A DNA stretch of 64,000 bases from Mucilaginibacter ginsenosidivorax (GCF_007971525.1 NZ_CP042437.1:1426001-1490000); one strand, 5' to 3'. Shown: positions 44,116 through 52,864, numbered from the stretch's first letter. Made by a program: numbers and translations. Notes: generated by a model not told the origin, from the letters alone.

Positions 44116-45327
44116 TTAGAAAAGCGTAGCCGCAGTTGGTTCAGGCGGCTTGTAGTTTAACAAGGCTTTCTCTGGGTCAAAAAGGAAAGCCATCAGGTTG
44201 ATATAGGTCATCAGGTGATGCTTGACCATAGCTGCTAAGTTAGCGTAAGACCATTTCCGTTTACCGGCTTTGTTGACTTGGGAAAGGACGATCTGGACAA
44301 GGAGGTCGCATATCAGCATAGACCAGACCTGTATTTGGATAGCATTGACATTATCCCCCAAAAAGTACCTCAACGGGTATCGCTGCTTGATGCGTTTGAA
44401 CAGTAATTCTATCTGCCACCGTTTTTTATACAAAGCAGCGATCTGTTCGGGCGCAAGAGTGGGCTCGTTGGTAATGAACGCGAGCTCTTTCTGGGTGGCA
44501 GGGTCCTTAAAAACGACCCTGCGGGCCCGGATAAGGGATACTTTGCGCCTGTTGCTATGCCGTCCAAGCAGCAGGGACTGGTCAGCTATTACCCCCTGTT
44601 CGGATGAATAGGTAGAAACAGGGGATTCGGACAACAACTGGTAGTTTGCATCATTCTTCTGCCGGGTAACCCAGGCAATGCCCTGTGCGCCCCACGCCTC
44701 GAATTGTTTATAATTGGTATAAGCCCGGTCAAAGACGACTATAGAGCCTGGCGGTACCTGTACTTCCTGCAGGAATACAAGGTCGTGGTGCCTGGCTTCC
44801 GTAAGTAAGGTAAAACAGGGCAAATTATGTTCCGCATCGATCATTACGTGGGCTTTTATCCCGCCTTTCCTTTTGCCATTGCTTTTCGACATACCTGCAC
44901 CGCCCATAATATTCGAGAAAAGGGAGATCGTGGTCGAATCGATAATGAAAAGCTTCTTAAGCGAAGGGCGGCTGTCCGGTAAACTTCCGTAGAAATATCT
45001 GTACAGTTGATGATAGGCCGCCGCGAAGAAATCAGCCGGGCGCCTGCTATTGGCATCCGACAGCGTGCTCCTGCGTGGGGTATTGGTCAACCCCAGATGG
45101 AGAAGCCTGCTTCGGTTCGCCTGTAACCCCGTAACCAATTCACGCAGGGAAAGGCATTGGAAAAAGCCTTGGTAGAGCATCGTGACCAAGTGGTCGTAAC
45201 TCATGAATGACTTACAATACCTATCGGCAGAATACTTTTGGCTTTGCTTTGAAACAATATGGCGGGGGATCAAACTAAGCAATTGTGCGAATACCGGCTG
45301 TCCGCTAAAAAAATTATCTTTGGGCAT
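44116..45327 (-). CDS. IS4-family transposase
   Basis: 403 residues: an N-terminal DUF4372-type domain (FAQLLSLIPRHIVSKQSQKY ... MLYQGFFQCLSLRELVTGL) and a DDE transposase domain. Candidate catalytic residues are Asp in FIIDSTTISLF, Asp in IVVFDRAYTNY and Glu in the YKKRWQIELLFKRIKQ signature (Y-2-R-3-E-6-K). Full length, no stops, so probably active. It lies antisense to the gene it interrupts. Confidence 0.95.
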   Translation of the reverse strand: MPKDNFFSGQPVFAQLLSLIPRHIVSKQSQKYSADRYCKSFMSYDHLVTMLYQGFFQCLSLRELVTGLQANRSRLLHLGLTNTPRRSTLSDANSRRPADFFAAAYHQLYRYFYGSLPDSRPSLKKLFIIDSTTISLFSNIMGGAGMSKSNGKRKGGIKAHVMIDAEHNLPCFTLLTEARHHDLVFLQEVQVPPGSIVVFDRAYTNYKQFEAWGAQGIAWVTRQKNDANYQLLSESPVSTYSSEQGVIADQSLLLGRHSNRRKVSLIRARRVVFKDPATQKELAFITNEPTLAPEQIAALYKKRWQIELLFKRIKQRYPLRYFLGDNVNAIQIQVWSMLICDLLVQIVLSQVNKAGKRKWSYANLAAMVKHHLMTYINLMAFLFDPEKALLNYKPPEPTAATLF

Positions 45328-45365
45328 AAAGAATAGTTTGGTGTGGTAACTAAAGCTACTCTTTT

Positions 45366-45390
45366 AAAAGGAGGTTATGCCTCCTTTTTT
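45366..45390. terminator. Hairpin at the outer (upstream) end of the IS
   Basis: AAAGGAGG, TTATG, CCTCCTTT with a T run on the plus strand and TTTT on the minus strand. It would block read-through into the transposase from outside, a common IS self-limiting feature, and may stop plus-strand transcripts leaving the element. Confidence 0.6.
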
Positions 45391-45409
45391 ATTTCCCCGG
45401 ACAACAGTG

Positions 45410-45418
45410 ATCGAATAT
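45410..45418. repeat. Target-site duplication, right
   Basis: ATCGAATAT, the direct repeat of 44014-44022. Confidence 0.93.
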
Positions 45419-45563
45419 CTGCATGCGCGCAACGCCCAGGCCTGTTGTTTTATCTGCAAAATTGAGCGCAAATAACAACACAGTTAAATAATTTAATTTA
45501 AAAACAACCAGCGGGGTATATGGGTTGATTATACATCAACAATTACATTAAATATTATACCCC

Positions 45564-46235
45564 ATGAAAACATTAAAATTTCTGGCTATCCCATTGATGC
45601 TTAGCCTATTTTTTGTCCTGATATCGGCCAAAGCCGGCGATAAGGAAAACGAACGTGTGCACAGCGCTTCAAACGTATTGAAAGATTTTTCTAAAATGAA
45701 AGAAAGCATACCGCGCCAGCTGCTTCAGCAATATGAGGGAATTGTAATTATACCCAAACTAATCAACGCCGGCCTGGGCATAGGCGGCAAGCGTGGTAAG
45801 GGTATAGCTATGGTAAAACTGGCCGATGGCAAATGGAGCAACCCTGTTTTTGTTACTTTAACCGGTGGCAGTTTTGGTTTGCAAATAGGTGTACAATCAG
45901 TCGACCTGGTTTTGGTATTCCGTCATAAAGGAGTGCTGACCAAAGTTAAGAACGGCGACTTTACCATTGGTGGCGATATCTCAGCAGCAGCCGGCCCGGT
46001 TGGCCGCAGTTCAACAGCCAGTACCGATTACAAACTGGAAGCCGAGGTGTACTCCTACTCTCGCAGCCGGGGCTTATTTGCCGGCATTACCATCAATGGC
46101 TCAAATCTTGGTATCGACAAAACAGCCAATGCCAAGTTTTACGGAAATAACGATTCGTCAAAAGATATTTTCGCTATGTCTAACAGTAAAAAAGAGTCGG
46201 TTGTTGTGTTAAAGGAAACTTTAAGCGCTTTTTAA
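45564..46235 (+). CDS. SYLF-domain (Ysc84-like) exported lipid-binding protein, copy 1
   Basis: 223 residues: a signal peptide (MKTLKFLAIPLMLSLFFVLI then SAKA) and a SYLF domain (QYEGIVIIPKLINAGLGIGG then KRGKGIAMVKLADGKWSNPV, SYSRSRGLFAGITINGSNLG). SYLF proteins bind phosphoinositides in eukaryotes; bacterial members are periplasmic and little studied. It is the first of a tandem pair, roughly 70% identical by eye to the next gene, separated by a spacer with a long hairpin. Confidence 0.88.
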   Translation: MKTLKFLAIPLMLSLFFVLISAKAGDKENERVHSASNVLKDFSKMKESIPRQLLQQYEGIVIIPKLINAGLGIGGKRGKGIAMVKLADGKWSNPVFVTLTGGSFGLQIGVQSVDLVLVFRHKGVLTKVKNGDFTIGGDISAAAGPVGRSSTASTDYKLEAEVYSYSRSRGLFAGITINGSNLGIDKTANAKFYGNNDSSKDIFAMSNSKKESVVVLKETLSAF

Positions 46236-46307
46236 GCATTACAATTCTAACAAAATACCGGCTTGTTTTTCCACTAAAAAAAGCAACTGCGTTAGGTTTT
46301 AGCTAAA

Positions 46308-46354
46308 ACAAATCAATGGCGATGAGTTATTTAACTTCATCGCCATTGATTTGT
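46308..46354. repeat. Perfect 18-bp hairpin between the SYLF genes
   Basis: ACAAATCAATGGCGATGA (46308-46325) pairs perfectly with 46337-46354 around an 11-base loop. No T run follows directly, so it may be an mRNA-stabilising or attenuating stem, not a simple terminator. Confidence 0.8.
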
Positions 46355-46481
46355 AAGCTACAGTTTTATTAACCGCGATTTCCCCGTAAGTCATACAAAG
46401 GTTAATAAATAACACAAACAACTGCACGTTTTATGAGTTGCTTACGTTAATTGCTAACATTGCATTTAATTTACACACCCT

Positions 46482-47156
46482 ATGAAAACGTTAAAACTGT
46501 TAAAATTTCCGTTAATATTAAGCCTTTTTTTTGTGCTGATATCGGCCAAGGCCGATGATAAAGAAACGGAGCGGATCCAAAATTCGGCAACCGTGCTCAA
46601 GAACTTTGCCGAGATGAAAGAAAGCATTCCGAGCGAGTTGATGAAAAAATATGAAGGCATCGTAATTATCCCAAAATTGATTAATGCCGGCCTGGGCATT
46701 GGCGGTAAACGCGGCAAGGGCGTGGCTATGGTGAAGCTTGCCGATGGCAAATGGAGCGACCCGGTTTTTGTTACCCTTACTGGTGGCAGCGTTGGCTTCC
46801 AGATAGGTGTACAATCTGTTGATCTGATCCTGGTGTTCCGTCATAAAAGCGTGTTAACCGATATTAAAAAAGGCAATTTTACTATCGGCGGCGATATATC
46901 GGCTGCTGCTGGCCCGGTTAACCGCAATAAATCGGCAACTACCGATTATAAACTGGAGGCCGAAATTTATTCTTATTCGCGCAGCCGTGGTCTTTTTGCG
47001 GGCATCAGCCTGAATGGCTCGGGCCTGAACATTGATAACAATGCCGATGAAAACTATTACGGCAATACCGATTCGTCGCAGGACATTTTTGAAAGTGCAA
47101 AAAACGATTCGGAAGAAGTTAAGGACTTGAAAGATGCTTTAAAAGCGTTTAAATAG
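46482..47156 (+). CDS. SYLF-domain (Ysc84-like) exported lipid-binding protein, copy 2
   Basis: 224 residues, same layout as copy 1: signal peptide ending SAKA and a SYLF domain (KYEGIVIIPKLINAGLGIGG ... SYSRSRGLFAGISLNGSGLN). The acidic C-terminal tail (SAKNDSEEVKDLKDALKAFK) differs from copy 1. A recent tandem duplication is inferred. The stop codon is followed at once by a palindromic repeat. Confidence 0.88.
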   Translation: MKTLKLLKFPLILSLFFVLISAKADDKETERIQNSATVLKNFAEMKESIPSELMKKYEGIVIIPKLINAGLGIGGKRGKGVAMVKLADGKWSDPVFVTLTGGSVGFQIGVQSVDLILVFRHKSVLTDIKKGNFTIGGDISAAAGPVNRNKSATTDYKLEAEIYSYSRSRGLFAGISLNGSGLNIDNNADENYYGNTDSSQDIFESAKNDSEEVKDLKDALKAFK

Positions 47157-47244
47157 TCTTAAGTTCTAAGTCCGAAGTCTTAAGTTTAAAGTCGAGAAAA
47201 CAAATCAGACTTCGGACTTAAGACTTCGAACTTTAGACTTCGAC
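47157..47244. repeat. Palindromic AAGTCTTAAGTTCTAAGTC-family element, copy 2
   Basis: TCTTAAGTTCTAAGTCCGAA ... around GAGAAAACAAA ... TTCGGACTTAAGACTTCGAA. It fills the whole gap between two convergent genes, from the base after one stop to the base before the other. Same family as 4411-4482 and 59958-60036. Confidence 0.8.
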
Positions 47245-48243
47245 CTATTTCTTCTTCAGGTTGAGTATCGAAAAATCGTCCTTAGCCTTTGTGATTATAT
47301 TACCAAGCATGCCCAGGCCGGTAACTTCCATTTCTACCAGGTCGCCATCCTTTAGCCACTGAGGCTGATACGACGGATCATTTGACACCTCCGTTCCGTT
47401 AAGTTCCAGGAAACAGCCTGTGCCAACCGTCCCAGATCCTATTACATCGCTGGGCAACACATCGCATCCATAGGCGCAACGTTCGATGATCTCGGCGAAG
47501 GTCCATTCCATATCGGCCATATTACCGGTAGATACCTGTTTACCATTTACCACGCATTTCATTTCCAGGTTATAAGCATTACCGGTATGGCCGGGCTTGG
47601 CAGGCACTTTATATTTTTCCAGTTCATCGGGCGTTACCAGCCAGGGACCAATTACAGTCGAAAAATCTTTGCCCTTTGCAGGCCCCAGGTTTAGCAGCAT
47701 CTCTTCCATTTGCAGGGTGCGGGCGCTCATATCGTTCATGATCATAAACCCAGCAATAAAACTATCTGCGTCTGCAGCGCGAATGTTGCGGCCTTTTTTA
47801 TTAAGCACAACAGCTACTTCCAGCTCAAAATCAAGCTTATCAAAATGATCGGGCATGCATTCAATTTCGCCGGCGCCTTGTATGGCGTTGTGGTTGGTAA
47901 AATAAAATATAGGGTATTGGTCAAATTCGGGGATCATGGCAACACCACGATTGCGGCGGGCGGTTTCTACATGCTGCCTGAAGGCATAGGCGTCGCGGCA
48001 TGATGATGGGTGAGGCACGGGGGCTATTAACTCAAAAAACAATTCTTCTTTAGCTTCCATTTTACCGCTGCTGATTGCGGCATGTACCCTGCGCGCGTGA
48101 TCCATCAGTTCATCGCCGCCCCACAAAAACTCGTTCATATTATCGGGTATCAGCTTATCGCAGGAGTTGAGGTTATAAATATGGCCGTTTACAAAAACGC
48201 CCAAATGCTCCCGGTCTTCGGTTTTGTAGGATACTAATTTCAT
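47245..48243 (-). CDS. Fumarylacetoacetate hydrolase-family protein
   Basis: 332 residues of the FAH fold. Metal ligands are visible in FDKLDFELEVAVVLNKKGRN (Glu-x-Glu) and GFMIMNDMSARTLQ (Asp); also GPAKGKDFSTVIGPWLVTPD. It could be fumarylacetoacetase of tyrosine breakdown or a related acylpyruvate hydrolase; no other tyrosine-pathway genes are adjacent. Its ATG overlaps the stop of the upstream small membrane protein (ATGA), so the two are coupled. Confidence 0.87.
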   Translation of the reverse strand: MKLVSYKTEDREHLGVFVNGHIYNLNSCDKLIPDNMNEFLWGGDELMDHARRVHAAISSGKMEAKEELFFELIAPVPHPSSCRDAYAFRQHVETARRNRGVAMIPEFDQYPIFYFTNHNAIQGAGEIECMPDHFDKLDFELEVAVVLNKKGRNIRAADADSFIAGFMIMNDMSARTLQMEEMLLNLGPAKGKDFSTVIGPWLVTPDELEKYKVPAKPGHTGNAYNLEMKCVVNGKQVSTGNMADMEWTFAEIIERCAYGCDVLPSDVIGSGTVGTGCFLELNGTEVSNDPSYQPQWLKDGDLVEMEVTGLGMLGNIITKAKDDFSILNLKKK

Positions 48244-48539
48244 GGATTTTTGGTTTTATAGATGGTTAGAAAGGTCTTTCGGAGGTATAGCAAATGAAAC
48301 ATCACGTTGCAGGTTGCTATGGTGAGTAAGGCTACGCCTAAATTCGTTACCAAAAAGAGTGCAGAAAAATATTCATGGCGCTGATGGCCTGCTGTTCTTC
48401 CACCAAGCCTCCAATAAGCAAGCCATGGGAAGCCCACTGATGTTACACCATCAACAGGAGCGTTATTTTTGGAGTAAAATACGGTCAAAAAAACAAAAAC
48501 TAAGATGGCAAGTAACATGGGTATTACGCTTATCCTCAT
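48240..48539 (-). CDS. Small two-helix membrane protein of unknown function
   Basis: 99 residues with hydrophobic segments at the N terminus (VIPMLLAILVFVFLTVFY) and in the middle (FSALFLVTNLGVALLTIATC). The stop overlaps the FAH start by 4 bp, which argues that it is translated. No family recognised. Confidence 0.5.
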   Translation of the reverse strand: MRISVIPMLLAILVFVFLTVFYSKNNAPVDGVTSVGFPWLAYWRLGGRTAGHQRHEYFSALFLVTNLGVALLTIATCNVMFHLLYLRKTFLTIYKTKNP

Positions 48540-48733
48540 GTTTGGCTTATTTTATAAACGGTTATATCAAAGCTAATGAATTTTAGTGAGGGATTAAGAG
48601 AAGGATATAGCTTTGTTAAATTTTATAATGAACAGCACTTTTTCGCGAAAGGCGATTTACACCGAATTAAATAATACAGGCACGGAAAACTACATTCTTG
48701 TTTTGAGCGTTGATGTTTCTTACCGGCACCCTT

Positions 48734-50065
48734 ATGAATTTCGATATAGATAGGCAAACGCTCAATGATTTGGCAATATTTCAAAATAACAATTCCCGCC
48801 AATCTATATATAACCTCTTCAGCCATACCAATACAATTGGCGGCAGCGAAGCGCTGCATGATATGTTCAACAAGCCGCTTACCGATCCTGTTCAGATAAG
48901 AGAAAGAATAGAAGTATTTCTCTACATCGCGGAACACAATATTACCATTGACCTTAATAGAAACGATTATGATTTTGTAGAATTTTATCTCAAAAAGCAT
49001 TATCATCCGAAACCATTTTCAGTTATAACTGGATTCTTAGAAAAAATCATACATACATTCAATAACAACAATGATTACTATGTAATAAAAACCGGTATAG
49101 AAAGTACGCTGGCAATACTCCATAGCTTAATAAATTACGCTGACGCACTTCAGGGCCATCTGCCCCAAAAAATACAGGAATTCCGCTCTGCTATTTTAAA
49201 TACTTTCAGGCCCGAAGAGCTTTTATGGCTCAAACAATTGATAAAGAAACCTAATCGCAACGCCGCGGATATGGCAAAAGCCGACCACCTCTTCAGGCAG
49301 CTTGCGTACGAGAAAATGAAAGCTTTGTTGAATGTTGCCTATCAGTTAGATGTTTATCAATCCGTTGGTTTAAGTGGTAAAAAGCTTGGTTTCACGTTGC
49401 CGATAGTTAATGAAAATAATGCGAGGGCGTTAACTATCCAGGGATTATTCCATCCGTTTATTGCCAATCCTAAAGATAATGATATAGCATTCAGCGCCGG
49501 CAGGAACGTTTGCTTTATTACCGGAACCAATATGGCGGGCAAATCATCGCTGCTTAAATCAATTGGAATTGCTATCTATTTATCCCAAATAGGCTTTCCT
49601 GTGCCTGCTAAACATATGGCCACCCCGACCTTTAAGGGCCTGATTACAACCATAAACCTGGCCGACGATCTTGAACAGGGACATAGCCACTTTTATAAAG
49701 AGGTTCTGCGGGTAAAGCAGGTTGCCGAAAAATTAAATCAGTCAGAAGGTATTTTTGTGATTTTTGACGAGTTGTTCAGAGGTACAAATGTTAAAGATGC
49801 CTACGATGCCTCCCTGGCTATAATTGCGGCCTTTGCAGAAGTAAAAACCTGTTTCTTTTTAGTTTCTACACATATTGTTGAGGTTGCCCATGAATTATCG
49901 TCCATCGAAAATATTAATTTCAGGTATATGGAAACTATTTTTGAAGACACCAACCCTGTAAACACTTATAAACTTAAAGAGGGTATTACAGAAGAGCGAT
50001 TAGGCATGTGGATTGTAAAAAATGAACGGATCCTGGAAATAATAAAAAACGCTTTAAAAACATAG
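48734..50065 (+). CDS. MutS-related ATPase (MutS domain III/V only)
   Basis: 443 residues from the ATG at 48734 (MNFDIDRQTLNDLAI); in-frame ATG and TTG starts lie 7-8 codons further up. It has the MutS core (helical) and ATPase domains but no mismatch-binding domain I: SIYNLFSHTNTIGGSEALHD near the N terminus, Walker A ITGTNMAGKSSLLKS (about residue 262), DLEQGHSHFYKEVLRVKQV, Walker B FVIFDELFRGTN and FLVSTHIVEVAHEL. A stand-alone MutS-like ATPase widespread in Bacteroidota; role uncertain, probably not classical mismatch repair. Confidence 0.88.
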   Translation: MNFDIDRQTLNDLAIFQNNNSRQSIYNLFSHTNTIGGSEALHDMFNKPLTDPVQIRERIEVFLYIAEHNITIDLNRNDYDFVEFYLKKHYHPKPFSVITGFLEKIIHTFNNNNDYYVIKTGIESTLAILHSLINYADALQGHLPQKIQEFRSAILNTFRPEELLWLKQLIKKPNRNAADMAKADHLFRQLAYEKMKALLNVAYQLDVYQSVGLSGKKLGFTLPIVNENNARALTIQGLFHPFIANPKDNDIAFSAGRNVCFITGTNMAGKSSLLKSIGIAIYLSQIGFPVPAKHMATPTFKGLITTINLADDLEQGHSHFYKEVLRVKQVAEKLNQSEGIFVIFDELFRGTNVKDAYDASLAIIAAFAEVKTCFFLVSTHIVEVAHELSSIENINFRYMETIFEDTNPVNTYKLKEGITEERLGMWIVKNERILEIIKNALKT

Positions 50066-50225
50066 GATTCCTCAGAAAGAGCGGGTCATTTACTATTGAA
50101 TGTGCCAAACCAGCCTTTGGTAAAGAGGCCGATAAAAACAAATACAAGTGTCCCTTTACATCCCTTTGACGTTTTATCCCGGTGCGGGCTACCTTCGTGG
50201 CGATGGCGAATAGGGAATAAACTTT

Positions 50226-50233
50226 TATATTTG
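50226..50233 (+). promoter_or_regulatory. -7 box just before the Rpn-type gene
   Basis: TATATTTG matches TAnnTTTG and lies 3 bp before the ATG at 50237. If used, the transcript would have no leader. No good -33 element was seen. Confidence 0.35.
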
Positions 50234-50236
50234 ACT

Positions 50237-51130
50237 ATGCCCAACAATAAACCACCTGTTACTGGTAAATACATCGACCCTTTAGTTGATTTCGCCTTTA
50301 AAAAAATATTTGGCAGCGAACCTAATAAGGATTTACTGATCGCTTTTTTAAACGAAGTGTTCAGGGGGCGCAAGCACATTGTAGATTTGGTTTACAATAA
50401 AAATGAACATCCCGGCGATATTAAAGACGAAGGCGCTGCTATATTTGATTTGCTATGTACAGGCGATAGTGGCGAACGTTTTTTAATTGAAGTACAACGG
50501 GCAAAGCAAGGGTATTTTAAAGAAAGGGCTTTATTTTATACTTCCCGCCTCATAAGCGAACAGGCACCAAAAGGCAAACGCAATGCCTGGGGTTACAACA
50601 TAGCCGAAGTATATTTAATAGCCTTGCTGGAAGATTTTACGCTGGAAGATAGCCCGGCAAATAGATACTTGCATGATATTTGCCTGTGCAACAGGGATAC
50701 CGGCGAAATATTTTACGATAAACTGGGTTATACGTACATAGAATTAGGTAAATTTGTGAAAGATGACATCGAACTGGAAACCGATTTGGACAGGTGGCTT
50801 CATGTATTAAAAAATATGAGCCGGTTTGAGAAAATCCCGGTTTATCTTCGGAAACCCATATTTGAAAAACTATTCAGTATTGCGGAGTATACTAATTTGA
50901 CAAAGGAGGAAAAAGCCATGTATGATAGCAGTTTAAAATACAAATGGGATAATAAGAATGTGCTGGACTATGCTATTCAAGAAGCTGATACGAAAGCCCG
51001 TGAAGAAGAGCGTACAAAGGCATTTGAAGAAAAAATAGCAATTGCCCGTGAAATGAAAAAGGACGGTCTGCCAGTTGCCCAAATCTCAAAGTTTACTAAA
51101 TTTTCTATTGAGGAAATAGAAAAGCTTTAA
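50237..51130 (+). CDS. Rpn-family recombination-promoting nuclease / PDDEXK-type transposase-like protein
   Basis: 297 residues from the ATG at 50237; the frame is open 47 codons upstream but that part looks non-coding. It is a PD-(D/E)XK nuclease of the Rpn/PDDEXK_2 family: DPLVDFAFKKIFGSEPNKDL (start of domain), DEGAAIFDLLCTGDSGERFL then IEVQRAKQGYFKERALFYTS, with catalytic Asp and E-x-Q. The C-terminal ~60 residues are helical (EEKIAIAREMKKDGLPVAQI then SKFTKFSIEEIEKL) and are duplicated downstream. E. coli Rpn proteins stimulate recombination; some have anti-phage roles. Confidence 0.88.
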   Translation: MPNNKPPVTGKYIDPLVDFAFKKIFGSEPNKDLLIAFLNEVFRGRKHIVDLVYNKNEHPGDIKDEGAAIFDLLCTGDSGERFLIEVQRAKQGYFKERALFYTSRLISEQAPKGKRNAWGYNIAEVYLIALLEDFTLEDSPANRYLHDICLCNRDTGEIFYDKLGYTYIELGKFVKDDIELETDLDRWLHVLKNMSRFEKIPVYLRKPIFEKLFSIAEYTNLTKEEKAMYDSSLKYKWDNKNVLDYAIQEADTKAREEERTKAFEEKIAIAREMKKDGLPVAQISKFTKFSIEEIEKL

Positions 51131-51314
51131 AGCCATGTATGATAGCAGCTTAAAATACAAATGGGATAATAAGAATGTGCTGGAGTATGCCGAGGCTAAA
51201 GCGAGGCACGAAGAAGCGCTCTCCATTGCTTCTGAAATGAAAAAAGACGGTCTTCCAATTGCCCAAATTGTAAAATTCACTAAGCTCCCTATTGAAGAAA
51301 TAGAAAAGCTATAG
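51129..51314 (+). pseudogene. Duplicated C-terminal cassette of the Rpn-type gene
   Basis: Directly after the Rpn stop, 51129-51184 repeats 50912-50967 at 55 of 56 bases. The frame from the ATG at 51135 then encodes a different version of the tail: NVLEYAEAKARHEEALSIAS then EMKKDGLPIAQIVKFTKLPI then EEIEKL-stop (59 residues). It has no domain of its own. It is a partial tandem duplication and may act as a spare C terminus. Confidence 0.8.
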
Positions 51315-51597
51315 TATTTTATTGGGTGCTATCTTTTGAAAACCCAAATCCTAATTGATAATTTTCAGATTTGATACAGGCCCGACTTACATCAAATCCA
51401 AAAGCGCCTTTTAATCAGTTGATTGGTTTACTTATCGTGAAGATGCGGGGCGGCTAAAATGAACCGTGCCGATGGCACTCAATTGCTGTTCTCTATTATA
51501 TTCAACGGGTTGAAACCATTGCTACAAAACGTGTCAGGGCTATGCCCTCGAGAAATCAAACAGCCCTGAAAGGGTTCAAAATCCACAATGCCATCAT
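51315..51597. other. Intergenic region with GCCCTGAAAGGG-type repeat
   Basis: About 280 bp without a gene. At about 51499-51590, sequences such as GGGTTGAAACC, TCAGGGCTATGCCCTCGAG and CAGCCCTGAAAGGGTTCAA form short palindromes that look like another REP-type repeat. Confidence 0.4.
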
Positions 51598-52502
51598 CTA
51601 CTCTAATTCTAAAACGAGCGCCGAATGCTCACACAAAGTAATAACCCGCCAGCCGGCCAGCGCTTCTTGTACAGCCTCGTGATTTATTGCAGCCAGGCCA
51701 ATGTATCGCCCGCTGTCTTCATCAACATGTAATTCATGATCATGATCGGTGTGCGTAGTACCTTCGCTGCATTGTTTACAAAGCATCCTCACGGTCGACC
51801 AATCTTCCATTTCAACACCGGAATTGCGACACAACTCCTTAAGCTTTTCCACATCCTGCTTTACTTGTGTATAAGCAGTTACTGAAAACGTTTTATAGGC
51901 CGACTTGCTCAACAGTTGAAGTTCATTAAACACAGGCACTTCGGTTCCATCTTCAAGCTTTCGATGGCCTACGGCAGCGCCATCGTTAAGTAACATATCA
52001 CCAAACCTGTGGCCCGATTTGGCTAAAGGAATATTTTCAATGACTGTTCTTGCAGGATCTATGCGCTTGCACCAAACAACCTCGCCATCGGTATCGGGAT
52101 TTAATCTTATAGGCACCGCACCTAATACAAGATCAGGTTCTTCATCATTAATTTCTACTTGACACCAAATTTACTCCAGGATGTTCTTGCGGTTTTCCAA
52201 TCCTTCAATGCGGTTGCAGCTATACCAAGGTTCCAAATCGCGGCCTCGTCATCTTTATCCAGTTCAACCGCAATTTTATTATGCTTATATGATAATTGCC
52301 AATTGCATTGGTATTTGTATAACAAGCCAAGATTATAATGAGGTACCGCCCAACTTTCGTCTGCTTTAATGACACGATGATAACAAGCTATCGCATCGGC
52401 CGTTTCGCCACGTTCTTCATGGGCGATAGCATTTTTTAATAATTGTTTTGCCGAGTTTTTTGATATACTAATATTACGCTTCAGATAATTTATTAATCCC
52501 AT
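51598..52502 (-). pseudogene. TPR protein gene broken by a one-base frameshift
   Basis: The 5' part (52502-52155) encodes TPR repeats (LLKNAIAHEERGETADAIAC, WAVPHYNLGLLYKYQCNWQL) and stops at SWSKFGVK-TAG. In the -1 frame the sequence continues without a break as VEINDEEPDLVLGAVPIRLN then PDTDGEVVWCKRIDPARTVI to the stop at 51598, the rest of a known TPR-protein architecture. Adding one A (GTCAAAGTAGAA for GTCAAGTAGAA near 52157) restores one 301-codon frame. The second half has no good start of its own; its only candidate is a GTG. True mutation, programmed shift or sequencing error cannot be told apart here. Confidence 0.75.
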
Positions 52503-52506
52503 AAAC

Positions 52507-52860
52507 TTACGCCCGAATATCGGCCTCCTTTTCAAAAGCCTTTTTAACCAAAAGCCCCGATAAAGCCGAAAACCCCGCTACCAAACCACCAACTACACCA
52601 GTGATAACCAATATTAACCACCATGAGGGCAAATGAAACAGCGCAGCTATGCGTTTGGCCAAAATATGATCGTTGGGGATACTTTTAAACAGGGCCAGCA
52701 CTATCCATACAATAAATACAGCGCCAAAACCCGAAATAAATGCCTGCCTTGCTGTTTTACCAACAAAAAGCGCGGCCAAAAAGGCGGCTATAGCCACTAC
52801 CCACCAGGGTAAAAAGAAACCGCTTGCAAAGGATAATATGAGGATAATGAGGAATAACAT
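52507..52860 (-). CDS. Small membrane protein of unknown function
   Basis: 117 residues with about four transmembrane segments (MLFLIILILSFASGFFLPWW, VVAIAAFLAALFVG, FGAVFIVWIVLALF, WWLILVITGVVGGLVAGFSA). No charged functional residues inside the helices point to a role. It lies 4 bp downstream of the penicillin acylase stop and 4 bp before the TPR gene, so three genes form one probable operon. Confidence 0.6.
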   Translation of the reverse strand: MLFLIILILSFASGFFLPWWVVAIAAFLAALFVGKTARQAFISGFGAVFIVWIVLALFKSIPNDHILAKRIAALFHLPSWWLILVITGVVGGLVAGFSALSGLLVKKAFEKEADIRA

Positions 52861-52864
52861 AAGC

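Larger units (their letters stand above)
44023..45409 (-). mobile_element. Complete IS4-family insertion sequence (1387 bp)
   Basis: Bounded by perfect 19-bp terminal inverted repeats (CACTGTTGTCCGGGGAAAT at 44023-44041 and its complement at 45391-45409) and flanked by 9-bp direct repeats. It carries one intact transposase gene on the minus strand. The intact ends, intact gene and perfect target duplication point to recent insertion. A hairpin (AAGGAGG / CCTCCTT, about 45369-45387) lies between the outer end and the transposase start. Confidence 0.95.
43600..45475 (+). pseudogene. DUF1203 gene split by an IS4-family element
   Basis: From the ATG at 43600 the frame encodes a DUF1203 protein (ATGLGPCRVSLKPFNKGVDK then RLLFKHSPFELENAY, GPVFVNAEDVEEY) up to HPNIEY, then runs into the IS and ends with 24 foreign residues at 44097. 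The missing end continues after the IS from 45419: LHARNAQACCFICKIERK-stop, ending at 45475. Joining at the single 9-bp target copy restores a 159-residue protein in frame. The ancestral protein has several Cys and His residues near its end that are lost in the truncated product. Confidence 0.92.

Noticed and set aside
44023..45409. Composite transposon carrying the SYLF genes
   Set aside because: Only one IS copy is present, and its target duplication closes directly around it, so it moved alone.
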